Source of the DNA: Parelaphostrongylus tenuis
Lineage: Eukaryota > Nematoda > Chromadorea > Rhabditida > Metastrongylidae
Length of the DNA: 64,000 nt
Assembly (NCBI GenBank): GCA_019055375.1
Contig: JAHQIW010005997.1
Span: forward strand, 1 to 64,000
Direction of reading: 5' to 3'
The position numbers and the translations under genes are program-made. Of this stretch, positions 33,760 through 45,690 are shown one piece after another. Position 1 is the stretch's first letter. Each line of letters opens with the position of its first letter. The notes beneath the pieces were generated by a model. The model had not been told where the DNA came from. It did no database searches and was given only the letters and a program-made list of their open reading frames with translations.

Positions 33760-36740
33760 CACCTTATGCTACTTATCGTTTGACTTCTTGATACTAGCTA
33801 CTTTTCTTACAAATGACGATGTTGGTCAAGTTCGACTATGGATATTGTCACCTGTCACCTTTGATATTTCTTTCCATTTTCTGTATCTTGCTTATTTCTT
33901 TTGTGAATACATTAATAATGTTGTTAGCGCAATCTAAGCTTATAGAAATGAGAAATAGTCCGCCTCAGTGATTAAGAAGAAATAAACTAACGTAAAGCAA
34001 ATAATTATTTTTGGAATGCAGAGAAATTGGTGGGTATTTTGAGGAGAAATTTGTAAGCGCAGAAGTATTCTTATGTTATTGGATTTATTTTCTACGCCGC
34101 AGATATAGCTCCCGTGGGTTATTCTATCCATTCAAACCTAGCCAGCTTTTTCTGTTTCAGTGGATTATGTTTCAAATTGTGAAGTTTCTGTAGTCGTCTC
34201 AACCTGCGTTCCACTTGATAGAGCTCAACTGAGAAATACATGACTGTGAATAAGGATCACTTTGAAAGTCATCTACTGTTCACTATATTTAAAGATGCAT
34301 GTCATTTGTGGTATCACCTACCGTTCTGCAGTTCAATGACAGAGTAGACTGAATTCCAGTCTACATCCCACGCTGCTCATCGGATATAGAGTGAATGATT
34401 GTCGTTCAAGCTGATGTCTGGTTAGGTCAGTCCATCGCCCTTTCAAATACATGAGTTCGAAATGCTCGTGGTTTGATACGCTTCAAGTGTGCAGGTAAAT
34501 CTAATTTTCAATCCTTCTATGACGGTAACCATTTTCTGCTAGCAGGCAGTTCGCGCTGCTACGAAAAAATACTGGTGATGCGTTACTTATTTATTTAAGG
34601 ATAATGTGGTAGTTCTGCGTTGAATTAGATTCTTATCGACGATTAAGGTTGTCTTGCCGTAACGGAAATATTGAACGTCATTTATGAGATTTCAGAAAAG
34701 TGATTTTTGTTTAAACAGCGCCAGTACTTGCTGTAACTCCGCAATTTTCAGTTGAGCAACGATATTCTTACGGAATGAGATTGAGGGAAAATACTCGGTA
34801 CGTCGAGAATCTCGATGAATAACAGTAAAACCACCAATCCAGTGCTCTAATTTCTTCACACAAAACCTAGAAGAACGACTAGCTAGATAGAGACAAATGA
34901 AAGACTTACTGGTGCTCATTCAAGTCACTCGACAGTGATCGAGACGGCAGGTAATGCAGGTGAGGATAATTCCTTTCGATAATGTTGTGAAGCAGTTATG
35001 GTCAAGTGATCTTTATTGAAATAGTTTTGCAAAAGGAGCAGGAGAAAATTGCTGGTTTAATTCAGCATTGTATCTAATGTACAGGAAAAATACTGCGGAA
35101 CTCTTTGCCTGTCAGTGATTAAATTAAAACAACACCCGAAATATGGAACTACTACAACTGATTGAAGGCCAAACTGCTGCAACGCTGAACAACTTACTCA
35201 TCTCCAATCATCGTTCGTAAAAATTCATAACACGAGCTATGAATGCACAGAGCTGACGGTGCCTTCGATTTGTCATTGATGAAACAGGCAAAACAGATTT
35301 CGTTACGTACCAAATATGAGAACTCTCGCTAATATTTTGGAAATGCGACAAATTTTCCACTTCACACACTATCCCGCCCACCACTGGGATGAGACCTGTG
35401 CTGTGGAAGAAACGCTTTCGACAAAATTCTTCGATTCTTTAAAGGTGATCATAAAATACTGGTGAGTACTCGAGAAAGTCGTCAGCAAAGAGATCTTCAA
35501 AATTGCACTTCCGTAGTATATGCACAACAGTTTTGTGAGCTAGAGAAAAAATTCTGCTGTTGCGCACTTCCATGAAAGTCGGAATCGTACTCAATGCAGT
35601 TCTGTAGAGTTTCTGTAGAGTTTCTTTTCAATTTCTTGTAAGATCTACCAAAAGTTGTTCGGAAGCGTAGCCTTGAGTGAAAAGTTTTTGAACTTCATAC
35701 AATGAAGAATTTGTGATTGTAAGATGAATGAAATGAGAATTCACTGCACGAAATATGCTCTCGAGATATTTGAGTTGTGTGCCCGTCTTACAGAATTTGC
35801 GAGAAATTGAGGTCACTTCATAAACGTCCAGTTTGACGAGAAGTTTGATGGGAAGAGCGTTAAAAAGGTGATTAAGAATTCCTCAGTTGAGTGTCACCTC
35901 CCTCCGCTCTCGAAAGCTTCCACATCACTTTCATAGTTTGATGCACGCAGCCCTATAGTGTGTAGCATTCTTGTGCCTCAAAAAGACACCTCAATATTTT
36001 TTTGACCAATTGCAACACAAATCACCTTCGTCTTTTTTGTATTGTTTGACTGTTTATGGTAATTCATTCCCCTCCTATTTCTGAACACTTGTGAAACTTT
36101 GTAGAACTTCCTGCTCGATAATCAGTCAAAGTATTTATCGATCAAGGAACCAATATCAAAAATCAGATTTAAAAATGGCAGAGGAGATTTTACTGGCGTA
36201 GTAAATGTGAAATGCTAATGAGAAGATCAAAGCTTCTCCAATGCAATCGAGGCTTCCTTCAAGCTTGTTGTCAATAATTTCTCTAACCAATTTTTTTTGT
36301 ACTTCAATTTACAATTTTTTTTACTTCATTTTTGCCAATCGAAATCTTCTTCTACAAATTTTTCATTGAAAGTGCAATTGTAACGTCGATGTGTAGTCGA
36401 CTGCAAATTTTTTATTTTCGGGAAAGTCACGACTTTATGGCGCAGTGTCACAAAAGAGATGGGGGAAATTGATGTTAAGCCGCAGCACGTGAATAGTCGG
36501 AATTCACTGAAAATTCGTTTCAAGTGGTCTTTTTTGTGTACCTCGTTTTCTTCACAAATTCGGCCTACATTCCTCGCCAACCAATTTTCACGTGCTCCCG
36601 CTCAACAGAATCTGTTATGAAACGTGCTTTCAAAGCTTTAATTTGAATTTAACGTATTGAAAATCTGTGGAGCACTTGGAGAAAAAAGCGCTTCTACGCC
36701 AGCGCTATATGTATGAGTGCCGGATTTTAAGTCCATTGTT
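33760..36740 (+). repeat. Spacer between Orn-2 and SEC-D
   Basis: Homologous to 14875-16700 (with extra sequence at about 34200-35050 that is also present at 49380-50830). No gene is seen. Confidence 0.55.
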
Positions 36741-36840
36741 GTCTTGCGAAATAACCTGATTCGAGAACATGGAAGTGTTTTCAGTAGAGTCTCCATGTTC
36801 ATTGAGTTATTTAGATAACAAGAATGAATATTCTTCAACT

Positions 36841-37534
36841 ATGCCAAACCATCTGACAGGTCCCTTTATGATTTCACTGACAGCCATAATCTCGGTAGTG
36901 TCGGGATGTGGAGTGGTGCCTGCTGGTCAAGGTAAGGAACACAAAATTTCTGTCATTGCACAAATACTTCCAATATTAGATAGAAGTTCATGAATTCCAA
37001 TCAGAACGAATATATGTGTCGCTTCATATGTACTCAAAATTGTCGCATTCCGAAACTTTTAATTGAAGGATTACGATTTGAACTTTTTTATTCTATTTTA
37101 TTTCATTTGATCCGTCTAACAATCTTCTTTTTTCACTGAACATATCCTGAATTTCCAGAATTCAACTGATTTTTTTGTCTTCTTTTTGAACGCCGCATAA
37201 CAGTAGTTGACCGCGCCTCAATTTCGAGGATAGCCTGTATGGCGTACCGTAGGGGACTTCGATGTTGATTGCTGAAGAGTGTTGGGGCGGCGTTTGGCCC
37301 ACGCCCGCTGCGTCAAGCATCACAACCGCTAGGGCACTGCGCCTCCGAATTCAAAATAAGAAATGCGAAACTACAATCATTATTCAACATAGTAACTTGA
37401 TGTTTAATCAGCCAATGAAGAAACTACGAAATTTCGCTGCAGTAAGCACTCGGATCTTCACCGTCACCGGCTTCACTTTGCCTGTTGCCATGGTTTACAG
37501 TAGAGACGCTGTGGAAACTAAATTTCAAATGTGA
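36841..37534 (+). pseudogene. SEC-D, internally deleted copy
   Basis: Exon 1 (36841-36931) and the start of exon 2 (from 37443) are intact and almost identical to SEC-C, including intron 1. In exon 2, after GTTTACAGTAGAGACGCT, the sequence jumps to what corresponds to the end of exon 5 and the 3' flank of SEC-C (about 18535), so exons 3-5 are gone. The fused frame ends after ETKFQM with TGA at 37534. It could encode only about 60 aa with a signal peptide; I treat it as a pseudogene. Confidence 0.75.
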
Positions 37535-38179
37535 TAAGTACACATATTTTCATTAAACCGGCATATGTAGCATCTGAGCATCGGTAAACTCATTAATCAC
37601 ATAATTGATGATTAGTTAGAGTGATGCAACGAGTTACATTGAAATCCGGCTTTCTTTATGATGTTACTGGTAATCTACAAAAAAGTACTCAGGAAAAACT
37701 CTTGCATGCCTGTAATTCGAGAATATAATTGCATTATCCTTCTAATAGTATCAGAGGTATGCAAAGATGATGAGAGGAGCGAGTCCTTTGTTCCCATTAT
37801 AGCCTAACCAATGCTCACAAGGTCTTTAGTTGGACAACGATTACAAATGTAAAAAAATACAATAAAAGATTTGATATAGATTGCTACATATTTCGTGCGG
37901 TGACACCACTTTAAACCTTCAACTGAGTATCTATTAATCTTCCCATATACAAGTGATTATTTATAAGAGCCGAAGATGACTGGGTGAAATTGAGAAAGGA
38001 TCTCTTTTCAATCGTATGCTTAGATTCCTGATTTTCTTCTTTAAGCAAATTGTCTGCAGTCCATTCAGTCAAAACCCTTACTGCTCCTTCAGAAAAAAAT
38101 CACCAGACCTAGATTTCAATTGCATCAAGCACAAAATCAGCTCTCAACATACTCACCGCTTTTTATATATGTTTCACCG

Positions 38180-39090
38180 AATGATTAAGTGGAGACCAAC
38201 GGAAGGAGATCACATAGGCTCGTAATACACTTTACCCATCAAAACAGCAGTCTTATATGCCGACTCAAATTACGCGTGATAGCGAGGCGTTCCTATCTGC
38301 GGTTTATGATTGGATTGGTCGCGTTAATCCAAAATGCTTCTGAAATCTTTAGCGCTGATGTTTTATGTTCCTGCGCAAGGATGGTGACTTTGACATCAAA
38401 ATCTACTCCGTCGTGTTTCTGTCTTCTGTGTGTCCCTAGCGGGGTATTCCATCTATTAAGACGCTTGTCAGCTAGGTGTTCTTCTATGCGGCCATAGAGC
38501 GGCCTACCCGTTTCGCCAATATATTTATCGCAACGCGCTTTGCAAGAGATTAGGCAGACTGTACCTACGCCCATGCAATCAGCAGCTCTGCCGTTAGGAC
38601 ATATTTTACAATCCTTCATTATACAGAGACGGTCATATAAGCGGTTGCGAACTAATTGGAGCCTAGAGTATTCGGTGGTATTTCAATGATAGCTACCGAT
38701 TGCTCTAAACCTGTTCTTTTGAAGAAACGTTTTATAACTGTACTAATCTCATTTGAAAAAAAAACGGGACGATAAACGGGACTTTCCTTTCATTCGAGTA
38801 TTCGTTCGAAAGCGCATTATTTCCTTTCAACCTAAGCTGAGGGGTTACAAATTTGTATCCATTAGAAGTGGCTATTTCCCAAGCCAGTTTCACGGATTCT
38901 ACTCTCTGCTCCTCCTCGGTACATACATTGGCGGCTGTTCGAAACATGTTTTTACCAGAGCCTTTCTCATATGTGAGGGATGAGAAGAGAGATAGTGGAC
39001 AAGAATAATATTATTATTTGGCTTTCGGTACCACTTTGTTATGTAGCCGCTCTCGATTAGGTTTATTTGCACGTTCAAGTCGGTATTGGA
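38180..39090 (-). pseudogene. Penelope-like element, C-terminal remnant with GIY-YIG
   Basis: Minus strand. A reverse transcriptase tail (motif TKWYRKP near 39040) is followed, across frame breaks near 38660 and 38760, by a cysteine-rich linker (CKICPNG ... CLISCKARC) and a GIY-YIG endonuclease-like domain (YIGETGRPLYGRIEEHL, about 38460-38520) ending near 38235. RT followed by GIY-YIG is the layout of Penelope-like retroelements. The catalytic RT core is missing (5' truncation). It is inserted in the flank of SEC-D: sequence on both sides (38030 and 39090) continues the flank seen at 19060. Confidence 0.75.
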
Positions 39091-39109
39091 AATACATATA
39101 TTTAGGTAT

Positions 39110-40185
39110 GAAAGGCATGGGTTCCTACTAGAAATGCCTATGCAGAAGCATGCTGGCTAATATAACATCCCTCCTTACTGGTGAAAGCTCCCATCATCTA
39201 AGCTTTACCATAATAGCTGCCAACATAGCATGTTGCGAAATTCAAACAACGGACTAATCACGCCGAAAGCGAGGTGATATGTTATATTCGTTTGTAGTGT
39301 TCACTAAAAAGGCTTTTTCAGAATCAAAGCAAAGTACACAAGTTCCATCCTCCAAGCTATCGATCGAAAGCAAGAACTGCTACTCGTTGTTTGTAACAAT
39401 TACAAATTCTAGCAGCGCGGGAAAAGATGAATTCGCAAACTTCATGAAGTCCTATTTCGGCTACATACCAAACGGCCATCTATATAAATTTCTAGAAATT
39501 ACATAGCAGGAAATGTATTTTCGAGCAACAATTCTAAGGCATGATCGAAAGAAATGTGAAAAAAGAGTTGAAAAGTCGTTTTGCCAAAGATGTAGCTTCG
39601 TATGATTTTTCGGACAGTATACCTTCTTTGACTAAAAACTCTTACAGAAACTGCAATAGTGTTGATTTATCTTTTCGTGGAATTAAAATTTCCTCAAAAT
39701 AAAAATTCTACCGTATAAGTACAAACAAAACGCAGTGTATTGCAAACAATCACTACTCAAACTACTTCAGAAGGAGAACGTAAACTCTTTCCGTTAGTAG
39801 CATGTAGTATGGATGCTTTTCCAGAAACCGAGCATAGTGCTGAAATTTACATTTCTCAAGCAACCGCATGACTTTAAGAACTTGAATAAGACAAGGTGAA
39901 AATGTTTACTAACGGCTGAATATAAGTTTCTTTTTTTCATCTTGCTGTGCATGAATGCCACATCAGGGCCAAATTTGTGTCGAAATGAGGATCGTTCTTT
40001 TTAGTTTCAACAAAAGACCTTCCCAATGACAGTAAAAATTAAAATAAAAGTCTCCATCATTTTTGTTTTGTTTTGACCTACATGAAAATCGGGTGTCCTA
40101 ACGTATTTTTCTAGTATCAATATCCAACATAAGCCTGATCACTTAACATAATCGATAGCCTACTGAGGAGATCATATGAAAGAGA
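39110..40185. other. No gene recognised
   Basis: AT-rich sequence between the Penelope remnant and the RTE element. The longest frame (39279-39506) has no family resemblance or splice context and is not conserved elsewhere in the window. Confidence 0.4.
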
Positions 40186-40213
40186 GAATGAATCATTACT
40201 CGTGCTTATAATG

Positions 40214-41780
40214 TCACCTGTCACCTGTCGTCCCGTTGATCGTCGAGTGACTCGAGCGGGTACCAGCAACTCTTCCATTTTTCCCTATCGCTCGCAAGAG
40301 TAGCCCAGTGGGTCCTCCTTGCTCTAGGATTCGCTGAGCATCATATCTTTCTTCCATCGCTTTCGTGAAGAAATCGGACCAACGGGTCAGTGGTCTTCCT
40401 TTAGAGCGCTTGATGTCCCGAGGAATCCAGTCGGTAACGGCTCTCGCCCATCGGTTGTCGTTGAAGCGCATCACGTGTCCGGCCCACCTTATTTTCGATA
40501 TCCTGGCGTGTAGAACGGCGTCTCTGATTTTCGATCGTTGACGTAGGTCGGAACTTCGGATCCTTTCTCTCATTTGCGAGAGACGGGATACTCCTAGCAT
40601 CGAACATTCGACTGTGCGTTCGATAACGGCAAGTGATCTTTCATTCTGCTTACGTAGCGACCAGGTTTCTGCTGCATACGTCAAGGCAGGGATAATTGTC
40701 GAGACGAAAAGGTGGACACTGAGTCGTATGTTCTTTGTCCTCTTCACTATATCTTCGATGCTCTTAAACGTTCCCCAAGCCGCTCGTTTCCTCCTGCTCA
40801 ACTCTGGAGCTAGGTCGTTCATCATGTTGATTTCACGACCTAGATAGACGCAACTGGAGCATTCGGAGATTGTCGTTCCGTTGAGCGTGAATGAGGCATT
40901 AGAAACCCATCCGTTCCTCATGAACATTGTTTTCGTTAGATTCAGTTGAAGACCAATCCTTCCACAGGCGTTATCGAAATCGGTCAACATTCGTTCCGCT
41001 TGGCTGATGCTTGGTGTTATGAGAACGATATCGTCAGCAAAGCGAAGATGGTTTAATTGTCGACCGTCAATTTTCACTCCCATTTCGTCCCATTCTAATG
41101 TTCGCATGACGTTTTGTAGGGTGGTAGTGAATAGTTTTGACGAAATTGTATCGCCTTGTCGAACCCCTCTTCTTACGTCAATGGTGATATTGTTGTAGAA
41201 TGGAGATATTTCGGTCACGAATTCTTCACAAAGCTCACGAAGGATCATTATGTACCGAGTAGGGACGCCCTGGTTATCCAGAGCCTCTATAACCGCTTCT
41301 GTTTCCACTGAATCAAAGGCTTTCTTCAGATCGATGAAAGTGAGACAGAGTGGTTGTTTGTACTCTCCGTAAAACTTCAATGAGTCTTGTAATCGTGTGG
41401 ATGTGGTCTATGGTACTAAATCCTTTTCGGAACCCTGCTTGTTCGCCTGGCTGTCCTTCGTTCAGTGTTCTGTCAATCCTGTTTAGGATGACTCGAGTAA
41501 AGAGTTTATAGACAACGGACAGCAAGCAGATTGGCGATAATTGCCTATGTCGTGAAGGTCTCCCTTTTTGAACGATAATACGGTCTTGCTGGTTTTCCAT
41601 TGAATAGGGACCTTGCATTCTGACAGGTAGCGAGTGAAGAGCCGAGCCAAGGTGTTGATGAGAACTGGCTGCAGATTCTTCAGAAGTTCTGGTCTGATCC
41701 TGTCTGGACCGGGTGTTGTTCTGTTCTTCACCGCCGATATAGCATGTCGGATTCCGGAAGGAGGACCAGTGGAACGACAT
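40214..41780 (-). pseudogene. Reverse transcriptase part of the RTE ORF, frameshifted
   Basis: RT motifs appear in order on the minus strand: fingers (PGPDRIRPELLK), motif A (LTFIDLKKAFDS with its Asp), motif B (RRGVRQGDTIS), motif C (FADD, as LRFADDIVL), and the thumb with GLQLNLTKT. The 388-residue frame 40214-41380 holds A to the C-terminus; the fingers lie in other frames at 41313-41780. Confidence 0.85.
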
Positions 41781-42179
41781 ATTCGTCCTCTTTCAATTTA
41801 TATGACGGTAAGAGGACATGGCTAGCGATGAGATCCGAGTAGTATTGGTGGATGATTTTCTCCATAGCCCTTCAGGAAGCTGTCAGTGTCCCGTCAGGGT
41901 ATCGGAGTGCAATCATCTTCGTCTTGTAGTTGGCGAAGCCTCGCTGGGCTTTGCAAATGCTCTTCCAGCTTCTGCAGCTTCTGCCATAACTGCTGCTCTT
42001 CTCTCTTCGAGGTCTTCTTTTATCTCTTCTCTGCAGCGTTTCGCAAGTGCGGACGTAAGGTTTCGGTTGCCTGCAGCTCGCGCGATTCCACGTTGACGTA
42101 TCAGCTCGAGTGTCTGCGGAGACAAGCGTCTCTTCGTGACCTTAGGACTCTCGGCTTTATAGCGCTAACGTGAAGATAT

Positions 42180-43062
42180 TCAACGAGTCGATCGTAGTTC
42201 TTCGCCGATGTTGTCGACAACGGTATCTTCCCAAGAGCCGATTAATGATTTGAATACATCCCAGTTTTTGGTAGTTCTGGAACTTCGTTGTTTGGATTTA
42301 GCGGCTTTCTCTCTTCTTCTCGAAAATCGGAACTTTGCGCGAAGGAGGCGATGGTCTGATCCCGTGTAGAACTTAGGAACAACAGCGACATCGGTCAGGC
42401 AAAACGTTCGATTTACTATGACGTGATCAGTTTCGTTATGGTGCTCTCCATTGGGAGACTCCCACGTCCATCGCTGAGAAAGAGGCTTTTGGAACTGCGA
42501 GTTACCATGAATGGTTTGGGTCGTCATGATAAACTCAGATAGCCTCTCACCCTGTTCATTCCATTCTAGTCCGTGGGTCCCTATGTGACGTTCTTCAGAC
42601 GTTCTTCTAGTCCAATTTTTGCGTTGAAATCTCCGACAGTGACCTTGAAGAATGTATGATCTTCTCTGAAGAATTTTTCGAGGTCCATATAGAACGCTTC
42701 GACTTCGTCTTCGTCATAGCTTGACGTTGGTGCGTAAGCAACGAAGATGGTCAAAGCCGCTATAGAACCACATCGTTTCAACCGTAATCGTCCGATACGG
42801 GTTGTTCGTTGTTCGAACGAATCAATGTTCACGGTCAAATTCGATTTGTCGAGGTCGCCAACGCCGCCTGCACCTCTGCGATCGCATGTACCAAGGAACA
42901 GTTTTTCTCCAGTGTCAAACAGCGTGAAAAGGATGGCGCCTTCTCCTCTCAGCCAGGCCAGTGACGTCGTACCTTATTCTTCTTGCTTGAATCAATAGAT
43001 CTTCTACAGCGGATTGGTTAGCAAGGGTTCTTGCATTGTAGGTACAGATAGTCATTTTAGCC
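42180..43062 (-). pseudogene. Endonuclease part of the RTE ORF, frameshifted
   Basis: Starts near MTICTYNARTL (catalytic Asn present), GLAERRRRHP (Glu present), breaks frame at about 42915, continues with FVAYAPTSSYDEDEVEAFY and VGDFNAKIG (Asp and Asn present), breaks again near 42580, then TDHVIVN and GSDHRLL (final Asp and His present). The key residues of the EEP (AP-endonuclease-like) family are present, so inactivation came from frameshifts. Confidence 0.8.
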
Positions 43063-43569
43063 CGTTTCGATCTTGGCAGCCTAGTTCGGCCCTGAGGTTT
43101 GAGCAGCCTCTCCGTACTCGTCCTACCTGGCGCTGCCGTACCAGGGGCTCCTTCGGGGTCAGGGGAATGAGGCCCATATTTGTTGTTGCTTTTGGCATTT
43201 CTATACCCAGCGTGTAGCTTGCCAGGCTCTAAACGTGGGGACTGGGTACTCACGAGTAGCTTGACAGTCTCTCTCGGAGGAGCGGGAGGAGCTTATTTGT
43301 TGGAGGCTACTCCTAACCGCCTCCCATGTACTTCCCAGCCGCTTAATTGCAGGTTTTTGGCCGACTTGACTTGTAGAAATAGAGTTTTTGTCAAGTCGTG
43401 CGCTACAGAAGTAGGGAGCTCGTTCCCTGAATCTACCTGCGTCTCTGGGAAGCACACAGTCGCTTTTGGTTCTCGTTTATTCCCCTATCCATCACCTGTG
43501 GAGGCGCCAAGTGCCCTCGCGACTAACCGGGCGGGATGCCTCAAAAAGGGAGGTCCTTGGCGTGCTTAT

Positions 43570-44190
43570 ACTAAAGATCAAAAATCAAGACTCTGCTTGT
43601 ATGAAAAGATTTTGCAATCAGCTTGATGTCTGATCATGTGAACGTCTTGGTATGTGGTTCATCCTACCAAATCTCAGTAGATATGAGTCAATGAAGACAA
43701 AATATTATGAAGCGTTGAGAGCACACTACAATTCCCACAAGCGTGAAGATGTGAGTAGAAATGCACTCGTGTCATTAGACATCAATAAACATCAAAAGAG
43801 AACTAATGAGATGCTAGTACTTGGTTATCGAAGCCAGAGGTTTTTTCATTGTTTGAGTATCATTTCAGCACATTCTTGTTTTCTGTCTCTCATTAACTTG
43901 TTGTTTTTTCGCAGTCATTATTTATTCCTTTAAAATTTCATTATTTCTTCGTGTTTATTGCTTAAATATTACTAACTTTTTACCTTTTCATTCGACTATT
44001 TTTATAGACCTCACTCAAAACAACGATAACTCATAACTGATCTTGATTATAAATATATACGATTCCTATCATGAAGGCTATATATTTATTGTCTAGTTTG
44101 CATTCCTACTATCCTTTTTATTTAATAACTGAGGTTCTGGAATCATTTAGTCAAAGTTTTATAACTGCCAAGGCGATGCTCCTACACTCA
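43570..44190. other. No gene recognised
   Basis: Sequence between the 5' end of the RTE element and block T. A 93-residue frame (43652-43933) has a low-complexity, hydrophobic C-terminal half and no resemblance to a known family; not called. Confidence 0.4.
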
Positions 44191-44780
44191 TGCAAATTGG
44201 GATAAACTGTGTGCCGCCAATTTTTATATTTCGTTACTCCTTTCTTATTACTCGGTGTTCATAAACTGTACATCTGTGGTTTCTTTTTGGTTAGAGATAT
44301 GGAATTAAGAAATGAAAAGTGAAGTATCAGAGAGATCAGTCAACATGCAGTACCTCAAACATCTCTCGTTTTTCTGGATCCACATATAATCGGTAGAACC
44401 GCAATTTAATCTCCGGCAGGAAAGGAACATTCCGGCGTGGTTTTTGGCTAATGCTCACTTTCTCGCCAAACTCGAAGTAGTATTATGTTCAACTAAGCGG
44501 ATGACTTTCTGAAGTAACTGCGACCCACCCATCTTTCTGAACGAAACTCGAGAAGAAGTTCGCCAGTGTTATTGATTCTTCGACATTCGTGATCCAAAAT
44601 ATCGGCACTCAGAATGGCGAAATCGAGCTTGGAGCAGTGTCATTGCGCATTTGAATTACCCAGGTATTGCATAATGTTCATGTAATCGGCAACATTTCTC
44701 ATTTAGACAACTTTATAGTAATTATGTAACTATATATCCAACAATATTGATTGATTTTTTAACTTTATTTTGTTTACCAA
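44190..44780 (+). repeat. Repeat block T, copy 3
   Basis: Direct copy of 19390-20060 ('acatctctcgtttttctggatc', 'atcggcactcagaatgg'). It leads directly into block S copy 2. Confidence 0.6.
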
Positions 44781-45112
44781 ACGCGAAGTTAATAGACGTT
44801 ATTTTCTACAAAATAGTGCAAAAGAGTTCGTGTCAGTTGTAATTCATCGGCAGCTTCGCTTTCGTCAGAGTCGTGTTTTGTTGTTGACTAGTCCACAATC
44901 AATATGTAGACCAGATTCACCGAGTATTACTTAGGCGAGAATTCTTTTTTGCTGAACAAAAGAAGGTCATGGAATTACTCAATCAATGCCTAGATTAATC
45001 GATAATCTGCCTTGGAAATCCATAAAATCGACTGTTTTCAGAACCTCGCAAAAACCATTCAAAATAATCCCAAAAGGAGAATGTCTAAAGCCTAAACGAG
45101 GTTGGTATGCCA

Positions 45113-45157
45113 GGGCCATCACCAGTGTTTTGAAGGTTTCGGCCTCGTCAGTGACCC
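45113..45157 (-). ncRNA. Hammerhead motif, GAAA lost
   Basis: Minus strand: GGGTCA, CTGACGA (intact; 45145-45151), shortened stem II, AAAA in place of GAAA, short stem III, then TGGCCC pairing with GGGTCA. Confidence 0.6.
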
Positions 45158-45397
45158 CCGCCCCACCTCAAGCTCTGCATTGTAGCAACCGCATTTAAGC
45201 TTTAGACATTCTTCTTTTGGAGTTATTTTGAATGTTTATTGCAAAGTCTTAAAAACATTCGATCTTATGGATCAGTTTTGATCTAACAGCCGAAATCCAT
45301 CGACTGAAAAGTGTTGATGGACCAGTGTCATTGTACACTATGCCATCACCACATACGCCTCCCTCCTTGCTACAGTGCAAGGCTTAATGCGGGGCGG

Positions 45398-45446
45398 GGG
45401 TCACTGGCGAGGAGGCCGAAACCTTCGAAACACCGTTGTATGGCCC
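45398..45446 (+). ncRNA. Hammerhead motif, A6 lost
   Basis: GGGTCA (45398-45403), CTGGCGA (A6 to G), stem II GGAGG/CCUUC with a 6-nt loop (45411-45426), GAAA (45427-45430), stem III ACA/UGU, GUA cleavage site, TGGCCC (45441-45446). It carries the lesion that its mirror copy lacks, and the reverse. Confidence 0.65.
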
Positions 45447-45529
45447 TGGTGTACCAACCTCGTTTAGGCTTTAGACATTCTTCTTTTTGAATTATTTTGA
45501 ATGACTTGGAAATGTTGAGCAACACGCAA

Positions 45530-45690
45530 TACCTGAACCTCGGGTGGGAGCTTAAGCCCGCGTAGCATTGAGCGCGTGTGTTAACTACAGCACTGCTGCG
45601 GCTCCTTTTTGCTATCACTCTTCTTACGATGCGCCCCGGAAAGGGTGAAACGTGGGTTCTGCTCCCGCCAAAGGTTGAGAGTTTTGCGTA
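45530..45690. repeat. Inverted tRNA-like dimer, copy 2
   Basis: Paralogue of 190-345; minus unit with TGTAGTTAACACACGCG, plus unit with GTGGGTTCTGCTCCCG. Confidence 0.55.

Larger units (their letters stand above)
40185..43565 (-). mobile_element. RTE-type non-LTR retrotransposon, broken
   Basis: It runs on the minus strand from a GC-rich 5' region (about 43565-43060) through an apurinic-type endonuclease and a reverse transcriptase to a 3' end with a tandem AGGTGAC. The protein type (EN then RT, with SPFYNNI, TLNGTTISE and IRWAGHVMRF motifs) is the one common in hookworm genomes. Frameshifts split EN into three frames, there is a shift in the RT fingers at about 41350 and 41600, and part of the EN-RT linker (around 41800-41920) is deleted. 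It is non-autonomous as it stands. Confidence 0.9.
45020..45504. mobile_element. Hammerhead fold-back element with 9-bp TSD
   Basis: It is flanked by identical CTTGGAAAT (45011-45019 and 45505-45513); the paralogous empty site at 165-173 reads CTTCGGAAT once. Long inverted arms run about 45050-45180 against 45385-45500, with a third inner copy of the end at about 45195-45240. Each arm has one hammerhead motif with stem I of about 6 bp. No coding capacity. Confidence 0.8.

Noticed and set aside
43400..43565. HDV-like ribozyme at the RTE 5' end
   Set aside because: Such ribozymes occur at 5' ends of some non-LTR elements, but I could not draw the nested double pseudoknot with confidence from this copy.
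43652..43933. 93-residue frame after the RTE element
   Set aside because: The C-terminal half is low-complexity hydrophobic, there is no known motif, and nothing else in the window supports it.
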